Below, in pieces: positions 1-13,623 of a stretch of DNA of 64,000 nucleotides. A model generated the notes under the pieces. The model did not search any database, was not told the origin of the DNA, and saw nothing but the letters and a program-made list of their open reading frames with translations. The position numbers and the translations under genes were made by a program. Positions within the stretch are counted from its first letter, which is position 1, and each line of letters begins with the position of its first letter. The stretch lies in NCBI GenBank assembly GCA_901538445.1, contig LR594584.1, positions 1,825,111 to 1,889,110 of the forward strand, written 5' to 3'. The stretch is from Gemmataceae bacterium. Lineage in GTDB: Bacteria > Planctomycetota > Planctomycetia > Gemmatales > Gemmataceae.

Positions 1-31
1 CCTGCGCCGCTTCGCGCTGCCGGCGATGTGA
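1..31 (+). CDS. C-terminal end of an upstream gene (partial)
   Basis: The first bases read as an open frame from base 2 (LRRFALPAM) ending in TGA at 29-31, so the window probably opens inside the last codons of a plus-strand gene. Only nine codons are visible and no family can be named. The frame could also be open by chance. Confidence 0.3.
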   Translation, partial: LRRFALPAM

Positions 32-229
32 GGTGCGAAGGCGAGATTAGCCGCACCGAAGCAGAATATTCACAACCGAAGACCCTTGAGTCCGAGACCT
101 GTGCCTCGGGCGTGACATCTTCAGATTTTGTGACTTTTGTGCTTCTTTGCGGCCAAACCCATCTTTAGTCTATTTTCAATCCCTCTTCTCACGGCTCGCG
201 TGCCGTTTCCCCGGCCGCCGGCGGCAACT

Positions 230-261
230 CGTGGCACAGCCCGACACGGCGCTGTGCCACG
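230..261. repeat. Inverted repeat, 11-bp arms, 10-nt loop
   Basis: Bases 230-240 (CGTGGCACAGC) are matched exactly by their reverse complement at 251-261. The arms could form a hairpin in the 440-bp stretch between the upstream gene end and the small gene at 473. It may end transcription of the upstream gene, although no run of T follows, or it may bind a protein. The rest of 32-472 shows no convincing coding sequence. Confidence 0.5.
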
Positions 262-377
262 GCGGGCACGGGCGTGCGGTCCCGGCACAACAGCGGCGGC
301 GCGGCGATCAGAGAGCTGTGCGGTTCGAGTGCGGGGAAACGGAGCGTGGCGAGGGCAAACCCGGCCCCCGGCGAGGG

Positions 378-394
378 TTGGCACGCCCGGTGCA
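378..394 (+). promoter_or_regulatory. Sigma-54-like promoter candidate
   Basis: TTGGCAC at 378-384 and TGCA at 391-394 give the GG-N10-GC spacing that defines -24/-12 promoters. One base (G for T) departs from the usual TTGCA element. It lies about 80 bases before the start of the small gene at 473. Such motifs also occur by chance in GC-rich DNA, so this is only a candidate. Confidence 0.35.
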
Positions 395-472
395 AGAGGG
401 CCGTCAGCACGCGGTATCACACGCCGCTCTCACGCGGAGAACGCCCCGGTTCATCACCTGGAGGAGTGCGCG

Positions 473-679
473 ATGCACACAGTCAGGACGCGGGTCGCGA
501 TCTACGTGGACCGGGAGAGCGGCCAGTGGGTCGTCCGCGATCCCGAGGGGGACTTCTGGACGCTGCCGCCGACCGACACGCCGTGGGACGACCGCCGGCC
601 GTTCTGCCCAACCGAGGGCACCGAACTGGAGCCCGTCCCCGGGCACTACCGGTACATGCTGCGGTTGCCGCATGGGTGA
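473..679 (+). CDS. Small hypothetical protein, 68 aa
   Basis: I do not recognise the family. The product is a 68-residue soluble protein with many charged and aromatic residues (VRDPEGDFWTLPP, GHYRYMLRLP) and no membrane segment or signal peptide. The ATG at 473 is supported by a strong ribosome site, GGAGGA at 460-465, seven bases upstream. The same open frame extends far upstream, but that part has no ribosome site and looks non-coding. A sigma-54-like motif lies upstream and a perfect 64-bp palindrome starts 24 bases after the stop. The gene appears to be a stand-alone unit. Confidence 0.6.
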   Translation: MHTVRTRVAIYVDRESGQWVVRDPEGDFWTLPPTDTPWDDRRPFCPTEGTELEPVPGHYRYMLRLPHG

Positions 680-703
680 TACCGGATCCGGTTGATTCGT
701 GTG

Positions 704-767
704 GGTCCGAGCCCGAGCGCCGAGCGAGGGTCCACGTGGACCCTCGCTCGGCGCTCGGGCTCGGACC
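704..767. repeat. Perfect 64-bp palindrome, no spacer
   Basis: The 32-base arm 704-735 is followed immediately by its exact reverse complement at 736-767; the centre is TCCAC|GTGGA. Only beyond these bases does the symmetry break. As RNA it would give a very stable hairpin after the small gene that stops at 679. It could act as a terminator for both strands, although no T-run is present. As DNA it could extrude a cruciform or mark a dispersed repeat. Confidence 0.9.
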
Positions 768-899
768 AGAACACTGCTCGCCGGGGCACGGTAACGGATC
801 AGGCCGACTTGGTATGAGCCGGGCGGGGGGAGCCGCGTGCCCCTCGGGTTGCAACAGGTGCCCCGGGACCCCCAACCTCACCCCGAACGAGTGCCCAAC

Positions 900-3671
<2,772 letters not shown>

Positions 3672-3759
3672 CCCGCGCCCACCGGGGCCGCGGACCAGGC
3701 CCCGTTCGCGCCGGTGTGCCGTCGTCCCTCCCCAGACCGCTCCCCCCGGGTGAATCGCC

Positions 3760-5817
3760 ATGCAGCCCCTGATCGCCGGCCGGCCCTCTCCCCTGGGGGC
3801 GACCGTATTGGACGGCGGGACCAACTTCAGTCTCTTCTCGCGCACCGCGACGGGCGTGGAACTGGTGTTCTTCGACCGCGAGGGCGACGCCCGGCCGGCG
3901 CGCGTCGTTGCGCTCGACCCCGTGAAGAACCGCACCTACCACTACTGGCACGCCTTCGTTCCCGGGGTGGGGCCGGGGCAACTCTACGCCTACCGCGTCC
4001 ACGGGCCGAACGAGCCCGAGCGGGGGCTGCGGTTCGACCCGGGGAAGCTCCTCCTCGACCCCTACGGGTACGGCGTCTCCGTGCCGAAGAACTACCACCC
4101 GGACGCCGCCCGCGGGCCCGGCGACAACGCCGCGACCGCGATGAAGAGCGTCGTCGTCGAGCCCGCCGCCTACGACTGGGAGGGTGACGCGCCGCTGCGG
4201 CGGCCGTCGGCTCGCACGGTGATCTACGAGATGCACGTCCGCGGGTTCACCCGGCACCCGAGTTCCGGCGTCCCCGAGCAGACCCGCGGCACCTACGCCG
4301 GGCTGGTCGAGAAGATCCCGTACCTCAAGGATCTCGGCGTCACCGCGGTCGAGTTGCTCCCGGTCCACGCCTTCGACCCGCACGCGGCACCGGCGGGGCT
4401 GGTGAACTACTGGGGGTACCAGACCGTCTCGTACTTCGCCCCGCACCCGCAGTACAGCTCGCGCCGCGACCCGCTCGGGCCGGTGACCGAGTTCCGCGAC
4501 ATGGTGAAGGCGCTCCACCGGGCCGGGATCGAGGTGATCCTCGACGTGGTGTTCAACCACACCGCCGAGGGGAACCACGACGGCCCGACCCTGTGCTACC
4601 GCGGAATCGACAACCCGACGTACTACATGCTCGAGGACGGCGGGGCCCGGTACGCGGACTACTCCGGGTGTGGGAACACGGTCAACGCGAACCACCCGGT
4701 GGTGCGGCGGATGATCGTGGACAGCCTCCGGTACTGGGTCACCGAGATGCACGTGGACGGGTTCCGGTTCGACCTCGCGAGCATCCTGTCCCGCGACCCC
4801 AGCGGCCGCCCGCTGCCGAACCCGCCGGTCCTGTGGGACATCGAGTCGGATCCGGAACTCGCCGGAACCAAGCTGATCGCCGAGGCGTGGGACGCGGCCG
4901 GGCTGTACCAGGTCGGCAGCTTCGTCGGCGACGCCTGGAAGGAGTGGAACGGCCGGTTCCGCGACGACGCCCGCGACTTCTTCCGCGGCGCCGCGGGCTC
5001 CGTGGGTCGGTTCGCGGACCGGCTGCTCGGGAGCCACGAGGTGTACGGCCACAAGGCCCGCGAGGCCGAGCAGAGCGTCAACTTCGTGACGTGCCACGAC
5101 GGGTTCACCCTCAACGACCTCGTCTCCTACAACGACAAGCACAACGACGCCAACGGGGAGCAGAACCGGGACGGCGCGAACGACAACCGGAGCTGGAACT
5201 GCGGGGCCGAGGGGCCCACCGGCGACCCCGGCGTCGAAGAACTGCGGAACCGACAGGTGAAGAACTTCCACGCCGTCACGGCGCTCGCGCTGGGCGTCCC
5301 GATGATCCTGATGGGCGACGAGGTGCGGCGCACCCAGGGCGGGAACAACAACGCGTACTGCCACGACAACGAGGCCAACTGGTTCGACTGGTCGCTCCTG
5401 GAGAAGCACGCCGACGTTCACCGGTTCGTGAAGCTCCTGCTCGCCCGCCGGTTGCTGCGCGACGTGACGCACGAGGAACAGCGGACCAGCCTGACCGCAC
5501 TCATTGAGCAGGCGAACAAGGCGTGGCACGGGGTGAAGCTCGACCAACCCGACTGGGGGCCGGACTCGCACAGCATCGCCGTCGGCGCGGAACTGCGGAA
5601 GGAGAAGCTGTTCTTCCACCTGATCCTCAACGGCTTCTGGGGGCCGCTGGAGTTCGAGCTGCCGCGGCCCGCGGGGGGCGTGCCGTGGCGGCGGTGGATC
5701 GACACCGCGCTCCCGTCGCCGGACGACATCGTCGAGTGGACGGCGGCCCCGCCGGTTCCCGACAGCACCTACCGCGCGGGCGCGCGGTCCGTGGTGATGC
5801 TCTTCACCGGCGGGTAG
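3760..5817 (+). CDS. glgX: Glycogen debranching enzyme GlgX, 685 aa
   Basis: GlgX is a GH13 isoamylase-type enzyme that cleaves alpha-1,6 branches in glycogen and limit dextrins in the cytoplasm. The N-terminal carbohydrate-binding (CBM48-type) region is followed by the barrel. The first conserved region is DVVFNHTAEGN, the nucleophile is Asp338 in DGFRFDLASI, and the acid/base is Glu375 in LIAEAWDAAGL. The third conserved region is NFVTCHDGFTLNDLVSYN. The length is normal for the family. ATG 3760 fits the family start (PSPLGATVLDGGTNFSLFS). With the GH63-like gene just upstream it forms a small alpha-glucan degradation unit. The next DNA is a region of broken mobile genes. Confidence 0.93.
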   Translation: MQPLIAGRPSPLGATVLDGGTNFSLFSRTATGVELVFFDREGDARPARVVALDPVKNRTYHYWHAFVPGVGPGQLYAYRVHGPNEPERGLRFDPGKLLLDPYGYGVSVPKNYHPDAARGPGDNAATAMKSVVVEPAAYDWEGDAPLRRPSARTVIYEMHVRGFTRHPSSGVPEQTRGTYAGLVEKIPYLKDLGVTAVELLPVHAFDPHAAPAGLVNYWGYQTVSYFAPHPQYSSRRDPLGPVTEFRDMVKALHRAGIEVILDVVFNHTAEGNHDGPTLCYRGIDNPTYYMLEDGGARYADYSGCGNTVNANHPVVRRMIVDSLRYWVTEMHVDGFRFDLASILSRDPSGRPLPNPPVLWDIESDPELAGTKLIAEAWDAAGLYQVGSFVGDAWKEWNGRFRDDARDFFRGAAGSVGRFADRLLGSHEVYGHKAREAEQSVNFVTCHDGFTLNDLVSYNDKHNDANGEQNRDGANDNRSWNCGAEGPTGDPGVEELRNRQVKNFHAVTALALGVPMILMGDEVRRTQGGNNNAYCHDNEANWFDWSLLEKHADVHRFVKLLLARRLLRDVTHEEQRTSLTALIEQANKAWHGVKLDQPDWGPDSHSIAVGAELRKEKLFFHLILNGFWGPLEFELPRPAGGVPWRRWIDTALPSPDDIVEWTAAPPVPDSTYRAGARSVVMLFTGG

Positions 5818-5818
5818 C

Positions 5819-6465
5819 GGGGCCGCCCCATACGCCACCTACACCAAAACCGGGCCGGCGGCCGCCCAAGCGGAGCTGGTCGCGACCGCGGCGGCCGCTC
5901 AAGCACTCACCGTGCCGTCCGAGGACGAGGTGCGGGCCCTGCTCGACCGGGCAGCCGAACTCCGGTCCAGGGCCGGAGCCCGACCCGAGGAGCAGAGCCT
6001 GGTCCGCGAGCTGATCGACCGCCTGACCGGCGGGCGGATCGACGTCGAGCAGGCCGGCGAGCGGGCGGCCCAGCGCGGCTGGGTGCAGGGGCGGTTCCGA
6101 TTCCACCTCGCCGCCGTCGGCACCCGCCTGGCGGGGCTGACGGCGGTCGAGATCGACTACCGGGACCCAGAGGCGGGTCTGGACCCGGCCGCGGTCGAAG
6201 AGGTGCAGCGGCGGGACGACGGGGGTGTGCTGATCAAGGAGATCGCCTCGCGGACGGGCCTGAGCCGGACCGCGGTGGCGAAGGGGCTGGACGACTCGGC
6301 GGCGACCGGGTGGACGGCCGGTCGCGGCGGAAGGGGCTGGTCCGGAAGCACGCCGAGCCGCCCGCGTCCGCCGCGAACGCCGACCGGGTCAAGGAGCTCG
6401 CCGACGCCGGCCACTTGCTCGCGGACGTCGCCGCCGAGTTGGAGGTCGACCGGAACACGGTGACC
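5819..6465 (+). pseudogene. Degraded HTH-containing reading frame, frameshifted
   Basis: An open frame without a good start runs from the stop at 5816, with a GTG candidate at 5912. It reads VPSEDEVRALLDRAAELR and contains the HTH-like stretch IKEIASRTGLSRTAVAKGL. Near 6300-6310 the sensible reading jumps to another frame (DGRSRRKGLVRKH), which carries a second HTH-like stretch (LADVAAELEVDRNTVT). It then runs straight into a transposase fragment at about 6466. The charged N-terminal part and two HTH motifs suggest a DNA-binding protein, perhaps of mobile origin. The lost frame and fused end point to a dead gene. I cannot name its family. Confidence 0.55.
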
Positions 6466-6843
6466 AGCGACACACGGGTGTCGTCAGATACGATGGTCGA
6501 ATTCCTCGGGCAGATCGCCACGCAGACCAAAGGGGCAATAACGGTGGTGCTGGACAGCGCGCGATACCAGCGGTGCGAGGCGGTGGAGACGGAAGCGAAA
6601 CGGTTGGGGATCGAGTTGTTGCTCCGGCCGTCGTACTCGCCGAACCTGAACCTGATCGAGCGTCTGTGGAACTTCATGAAGAAGGAGGCGCTGCGGGGAA
6701 AGCACTACCCCGACTTCGGGAGCTTCTTGGGTGTCATTGAGCACTGTCTCAATCGCATCCACACCTACCATCGTGACGCCCTTCCATCTTTGATGACACT
6801 CAAGTTCCAGACGTTCGACAACGCCTCAATCATGGCCGCGTAG
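6466..6843 (+). pseudogene. IS630-family transposase, C-terminal remnant
   Basis: About the last 125 residues of an IS630-type DDE transposase are preserved. The second catalytic Asp is seen in VVLDSARYQ and the final Glu in YSPNLNLIERLWNFMKKEAL. The end LKFQTFDNASIMAA is typical of the family. The N-terminal half, with the first catalytic Asp and the HTH, is missing. The remnant is joined in frame to the broken HTH gene before it, so the junction marks an old insertion or deletion. It cannot be an active enzyme. Confidence 0.8.
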
Positions 6844-6845
6844 AG

Positions 6846-7001
6846 TATGGCTATCACGCAGCGGGTCTATTGTTGTGGCTCCAGGCCGATCCCGAGGCGA
6901 CCGCGAAGCGCATGCAGCAAACCCAGCGGACCAATTCCCGCCCGGGCAACGGCGAACTCTTCCAGCGCCGCGTCCGCGAGTGGCGTCGTGTGATGGCGTG
7001 A
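6846..7001 (+). pseudogene. Short transposase/integrase-like C-terminal fragment
   Basis: The frame reads GYHAAGLLLWLQADPEAT and ends with LFQRRVREWRRVMA before TGA at 6999-7001. The QRRVREWR ending is reminiscent of IS21-type transposase segments, but the fragment is only about 50 residues and has no start. It sits three bases after the IS630 remnant, consistent with a stack of broken mobile elements. Confidence 0.35.
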
Positions 7002-7281
7002 ACGCCGGTGATGGCCTGCGTAGGAGCAGACGCTCGCAAACTGACCCTTGTTGATGCGAAGTATAAGACCTTATCTCAGATCCGGCCTTCGAAAGGGGTC
7101 GAGTGCATGGCCGTCGCTCGGTGACAATCTTGGCAGAGGCAACACGAGGGGAGACTAACTATCGCTCATCAAGTTGAGGTGGGGAGATTGAAGCCGACCA
7201 CAAATCGTACCTGACAACCCCTCATTTCACCCCTGGCCGAGTACCGCTCCAGTTGATCACACCGCGTGTCGGCGACCAGTG
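7002..7281. other. Non-coding stretch after mobile remnants
   Basis: The 280 bases are visibly less GC-rich than the genes and show no convincing reading frame, RNA gene or repeat. They separate the mobile remnants from the minus-strand kinase gene that ends at 7282. Confidence 0.6.
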
Positions 7282-9243
7282 TCACAGGGCGGACCGCGCG
7301 GCCTCGGGTGCGGATCGTGCGGCCACCAGCTCTGCGACATCACCCGCAGAGGTGATGCGGTCCCTCGGGTTCTTCGCAAGCAACTGCAATACCATTTCTT
7401 CGAACCAGACCGGGAGGTCCGGGCGGATCTGGCGCGGCGGGGTCGGGACGGTCTCGCACACGGACCGGAACACTGCGGCGACCGTCTGCCCGGCGAATGG
7501 CGGCCGCCCGACCGCCACGGCGTAGAGGAGCCCACCCAGTCCGAACAGGTCGGACGCGGGGCTCGCGGCGGCCCCTTCGATGACCTCGGGGGCCATGTAG
7601 AACGGGGTGCCGACGAGGGCCCCGACGGCCGTGAGGTTCCGGTCGTCCGACACCCGTGCGAGGCCGAAGTCGGAGATCTTCGCGCGCCCGGTGTCGCTCT
7701 CGAACAGGACGTTCCCCGGTTTCATGTCCCGGTGGACGATCCGCTTGAGGTGAGCCGCCGCGAGCCCGGCGGCGACCTGACGGCTCACGCTCGTCAGCAC
7801 CGGGACCGAGAGCGGCCCTCGCTCCTCGACGTAGTTTTCGAGGCACGTCCCGCGGACGTGTTCCATCGCAAGGTACGGAATCCCGGCGGCCTCGCCGACC
7901 GCGTGGATCGCGACCACGTTCTCGTGCTGGATCGATGCAGCGGCCCGGGCCTCGCGGAGGAACCGCTGCCGGGCGGTGTCCGACGCGGCCAGCGCCGGGG
8001 CCAGCATCTTGACCGCGACGAACCGGTCCAGCGCCGGCTCGAACGCCTTGAACACCACCCCCATTCCCCCGCGACCGAGTTGCTGCCACAGTTCGTACTC
8101 GCCGAACCGGCACCCGGTGCTGGGGAGCCGGTCGAGGTACTCCGGACGGAACTCCGGGGCGGAGGTTCGTGCGGTCGCGACCGGGGGCGGGGCCGCCGGG
8201 GGGACGCGGCGGGTCGCGGTCATCGGGATCCCGCCGCTCAGCCGGTCGCGGCTCGTTTCCACCGTGAGCTTGACGAGTTCCTCAGTGCCCGAGACGAGGA
8301 CCGTGGCGAAGTCCGGCCTCTGCGCCACGTCCTGGTCCAAAAGGCTTGAGAACGCTTCGACTTTCGGTGCAACATCCTCCAGGAACTTCACCAACCCGGG
8401 GAGCGTGAGCCCGAACTTCGCCTCCGCCGTTGCCAGAACCCGTTCGAGCAGCGGTTTGTCGTGCGCGATCTGGTCGAGTTGGGTGAGGTGACCGACGAAG
8501 TTCAGCAACTCGGCCCGAAGCGCCACCACCGCGTTGCCGCCCGCGACCAGGAACGGCCGGTGGTGGTACCGGATCGGCTCGACCACCTCGTCGGGCAGGT
8601 TCCAGCCGCGCAGCAACTCGGCGGTGACCTCCGCGTGGCTCAGGCCGAACACCTCCTCTTCGACGTCGCACGGGTCAGTGAGCGGGCCGCGGGGGCGCGC
8701 GGCGCACGCGGTCCACTCGGCCGGGTAGGCCCGCCGCAGGAGAATCGCGCCGAGGTCCTGGAGCAACCCGGCGATGAGGTCGTCCTCGGGGGCCGGGCGG
8801 CCGGTCCGAACGGCCAGCTCGCGCGCGAAGATCCCGCCTGCGACGGCCGACACCCAGTACTCCTGGAGCGCCGCGTCGGCCCCGCCCCCGGCTCGCACGG
8901 CCGGGAGCGAGAGGCCGAGCACGAGCGACCGGACCGTACTCAGGCCGAGCACCGCCACGGCCCGGGACACGGAACTCACCGGCCGCGACAGCCCGTACAG
9001 GCACGAGTTGACGGCCTTGAGCAGCTTCGCGCACAGGGCCGGGTCCAGCCCGATGAGCGCGACAATTTCGCCCGGGTCGCAGTCGGGCCGGCTAGCCGCG
9101 GTGACGACCTGGAGTGCGACTGCGGGGGGGGTCGGAAGCCGGGCCGGGTCGAGGACCGCAGCCAGGGCGGCCCGCCCCGCCGAAGAGGGGCTGGCCCCGT
9201 GGTTCCGGGTGAATGGCGGGGGCGGCTGAGGGGGCGCAAACAT
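7282..9243 (-). CDS. HDOD - Ser/Thr protein kinase fusion, 653 aa
   Basis: The protein joins two signalling modules. Residues about 20-330 form an HDOD region (LPTPPAVALQVVTAASRPDC, AVNSCLYGLSRPVSSVSRAV); its HD signature is degenerate (AGLLQDLGA), as is common for HDOD. Residues about 380-640 form a complete Hanks-type kinase with GRGGMGVVFK, Lys412, HRDMKPGN (Asp506), DFG (Asp525) and APE (Glu553). The kinase should phosphorylate Ser/Thr targets in the cytoplasm. I chose ATG 9243 because AAGGA lies seven bases upstream; the open frame upstream adds a poor-quality extension. The HDOD half closely resembles the stand-alone HDOD protein at 34692-35750, so one probably arose from the other. A receiver gene lies immediately upstream on the same strand. 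Confidence 0.85.
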   Translation of the reverse strand: MFAPPQPPPPFTRNHGASPSSAGRAALAAVLDPARLPTPPAVALQVVTAASRPDCDPGEIVALIGLDPALCAKLLKAVNSCLYGLSRPVSSVSRAVAVLGLSTVRSLVLGLSLPAVRAGGGADAALQEYWVSAVAGGIFARELAVRTGRPAPEDDLIAGLLQDLGAILLRRAYPAEWTACAARPRGPLTDPCDVEEEVFGLSHAEVTAELLRGWNLPDEVVEPIRYHHRPFLVAGGNAVVALRAELLNFVGHLTQLDQIAHDKPLLERVLATAEAKFGLTLPGLVKFLEDVAPKVEAFSSLLDQDVAQRPDFATVLVSGTEELVKLTVETSRDRLSGGIPMTATRRVPPAAPPPVATARTSAPEFRPEYLDRLPSTGCRFGEYELWQQLGRGGMGVVFKAFEPALDRFVAVKMLAPALAASDTARQRFLREARAAASIQHENVVAIHAVGEAAGIPYLAMEHVRGTCLENYVEERGPLSVPVLTSVSRQVAAGLAAAHLKRIVHRDMKPGNVLFESDTGRAKISDFGLARVSDDRNLTAVGALVGTPFYMAPEVIEGAAASPASDLFGLGGLLYAVAVGRPPFAGQTVAAVFRSVCETVPTPPRQIRPDLPVWFEEMVLQLLAKNPRDRITSAGDVAELVAARSAPEAARSAL

Positions 9244-9408
9244 CGAGTGTCCTTCGCGGGAGAGCTGCGCGCCGGTGGGGCACGAAACCGTGGACGACGA
9301 AGCACCCCGGGTCAAGTGGTGCGACGCGGCCCGGTCCGTTCCGGGGTCGCATTCCGGGCGAGAATCGGGCGGAACCCGAACCCTCGCGCCCGTGCCGAGA
9401 CCGGAGCA

Positions 9409-9834
9409 TTACCCCACTGGCTCCTGGTCCCGGGGCCGGCACGCGGGGCCGGACCCCGGCGGCCCGCGCCCGGCCAGCGCGGCTCGCACCGCGAGCACGA
9501 TCTCGGCACCGGAGAACGGCTTCCGCAGCACCGCACGGGCCCCGAGCACCCGGGCGACCTGGAGCATATCCACGCGCCCCTGGAACCCACCCCCACTCAT
9601 CGCCACGACCCCGACCGCGGGGTAAGCGGCTGCCACCTCCCGCATCAACTCGAGGCCGCAGTCGTCGGGCAAGAACAGGTCGCACAGCACGACGTCGGGT
9701 GCTCGGGAGCGGAGCGCCGCGAACGCGTCCGTCCGATCTCCCGTGAGCTCGACCTCGAATCCCCCGTTTGCCAGGTGAAGTCCGGCGACCCGTCCCACGG
9801 CCGAATCGTCGTCGATGACCAGGACTCGGGGCAC
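9409..9834 (-). CDS. Single-domain response regulator, 141 aa
   Basis: This is a stand-alone receiver domain. The acidic pair Asp8/Asp9 (VLVIDDDS), the phospho-acceptor Asp52 (VVLCDLFLPDD) and Lys105 (LRKPF) are all present, so it should accept phosphate from a histidine kinase. The last 20 residues are a Pro/Gly/Arg-rich tail with no known domain. The start is GTG 9834, with AAAGGAG spaced seven bases upstream; longer frames lack such a site. It is transcribed toward the HDOD-kinase gene 165 bases downstream. Its cognate kinase is not evident. Confidence 0.85.
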   Translation of the reverse strand: MPRVLVIDDDSAVGRVAGLHLANGGFEVELTGDRTDAFAALRSRAPDVVLCDLFLPDDCGLELMREVAAAYPAVGVVAMSGGGFQGRVDMLQVARVLGARAVLRKPFSGAEIVLAVRAALAGRGPPGSGPACRPRDQEPVG

Positions 9835-10697
9835 GGGCAACTCCTTTGTTTGGGGTGCGTCGGAACACTGCACCGGACGTGCCGCACGCGCGTGGATTCG
9901 CCGAAAGCCGACACGGCGCGCCTCCCGAGAGCCATGAGACGTCGATAGCCAGCGAAAGCATCGCATGGAGAGCGCGGTTCCCGAACGAGACTCGATCGCA
10001 CAGGCCGGTGACAGAGTGCGATTCTGACTCGGCGCGCAACGAACCGGCACAGATCCGTGCGGCCCGCCCCACCCCGAAAGGCACACCTCAACGCACCGGC
10101 GCAGTGAGGCTTCCCACCCGCACTCAATTGACCTCGTTCGTCGTCGCCACGGACCCACGCTGGAAGTGGTGTGGGGGCCGCACTGCCGTTGGTCGCTGGA
10201 CTTCAACGAGAGGCCGCCCCTCGAAGTGCTCGATGGAAGAACGTGTCATTGCCCGCTGTGGTGGAACCGAAGGGCGGGGCATCTGTTGATGATGGCAGTT
10301 CCGGCGAGCAAAGCCGCCAGTCCCCTCCTGAGACCACACATTGCAACCCAGCGGGGACTGATCGGGTTTGCGCAGGGCGGTCCGTACTGACCACCCGAGG
10401 TGCCCAAGAGTGCGACCCGGGGCCTCGAAGATCCCATGCCTCCGGTCGCCAAACGTTTCAAGGCTACCTCCTCGGAATGTCGGGATTGCAGACCGACAAT
10501 TCATGGGGCAATAGTGAGCGGGAAACGGTCCGCACGGGACGCATCGGTCGGGTCCGATCGGACGCCGCGGGGACCGCCCGCCGTCGGGGTTGCCATTCCG
10601 GTACCCAAAAGTTACTCTCAATCAGCGAACCCGCCGCAAGAGCCTCCTTCTACCGATTCCTCCCGTGCCGCGGGACCGCTCAGGAGAGAACACACCC
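9835..10697. other. 863-bp intergenic region, no recognisable gene
   Basis: This long gap lies between two divergently transcribed receiver genes and so must hold both promoters. It is less GC-rich than its surroundings. Several short frames exist on both strands, but none has a good ribosome site, third-position GC bias or family resemblance. I see no tRNA, CRISPR or clear repeat. It may hold a decayed gene, a small RNA or long leaders. Confidence 0.5.
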
Positions 10698-11237
10698 GTG
10701 ACAGGAACGAGTTCGCCCTTTACCGTTCTCGTCGTCGACGACTCCCCGATCGACCGCCACGTCGCCGGCCGCCTCATCGAGGGGTGCGGGTGGGGCGCGG
10801 ACTTCGTCGCAGACGGGGCCGACGCCCTGGAGTGGATCGGTGCCCGTCGCCCGAGCGTGGTTCTCACCGACCTGCTGATGCCGAACCTCGACGGGATTGG
10901 CTTGGTCGCGCGGATCCAAGAGCGGTACCCGCAGCTCCCCGTTGTCGTCATGTCGTGGCACGGGAGCGACGGGACGGCCGACACGGCCCGCCGAGCGGGC
11001 GCTGCGGGGTACGTTGCGAAGCAGAAGTTGAAGGACGACCTGGAGTCGGTGATCTCCAACTTTCTGCCGGACCCCGCGGCCGCGCTGCTCCGGGCGCTCG
11101 ACCGGTGCCCCGACGTGCGGCCCGGGGCCATCGGGGCGGCCGCTGCGAAACTCGCCGCGGGAGAACTGAGCACCCCGGCGGCCGCCGCGGACGCGGCCCG
11201 TGCCATGCGGGCCGCTGGCGACCTGCGGCCCGAGTGA
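10698..11237 (+). CDS. Receiver domain fused to FlgM-like tail, 179 aa
   Basis: Residues 8-125 are a receiver domain with Asp14/Asp15, phospho-acceptor Asp58 (VVLTDLLMPNLDG) and a lysine near 108-110 (YVAKQKL). The C-terminal part, residues 136-174, resembles the sigma-binding end of FlgM. It shares PDVR, AAAA and GELSTP with the FlgM-like protein at 17467-17760, and by eye 20 of 34 aligned residues are identical. This suggests an anti-sigma-28 factor controlled by phosphorylation. The start is GTG 10698 with AGGAGA ten bases upstream. The stop lies 28 bases from the end of the convergent kinase gene. The receiver call is firm; the FlgM-like function is inferred. Confidence 0.8.
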   Translation: MTGTSSPFTVLVVDDSPIDRHVAGRLIEGCGWGADFVADGADALEWIGARRPSVVLTDLLMPNLDGIGLVARIQERYPQLPVVVMSWHGSDGTADTARRAGAAGYVAKQKLKDDLESVISNFLPDPAAALLRALDRCPDVRPGAIGAAAAKLAAGELSTPAAAADAARAMRAAGDLRPE

Positions 11238-11265
11238 CACGGACCCGCGCCGGCGCACCGGGTGG

Positions 11266-13497
<2,232 letters not shown>

Positions 13498-13623
13498 GGC
13501 GCGGCTCTCAGCGGGGCGGCCCGCCGGCCGGGCGGGGTGCGGTCGGTCCCTGTGATCGGGCAGGTCCGTTGCTCGAATGGGCTCGGAACGTCACCCCGGC
13601 CGGGGCCGGAACGGTGCCGCCGC

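Noticed and set aside
837-899. Upstream GTG start for the GH63-like protein
   Set aside because: It adds 21 residues unlike the family. ATG 900 gives the expected N-terminus, though the G-rich stretch before 837 leaves slight doubt.
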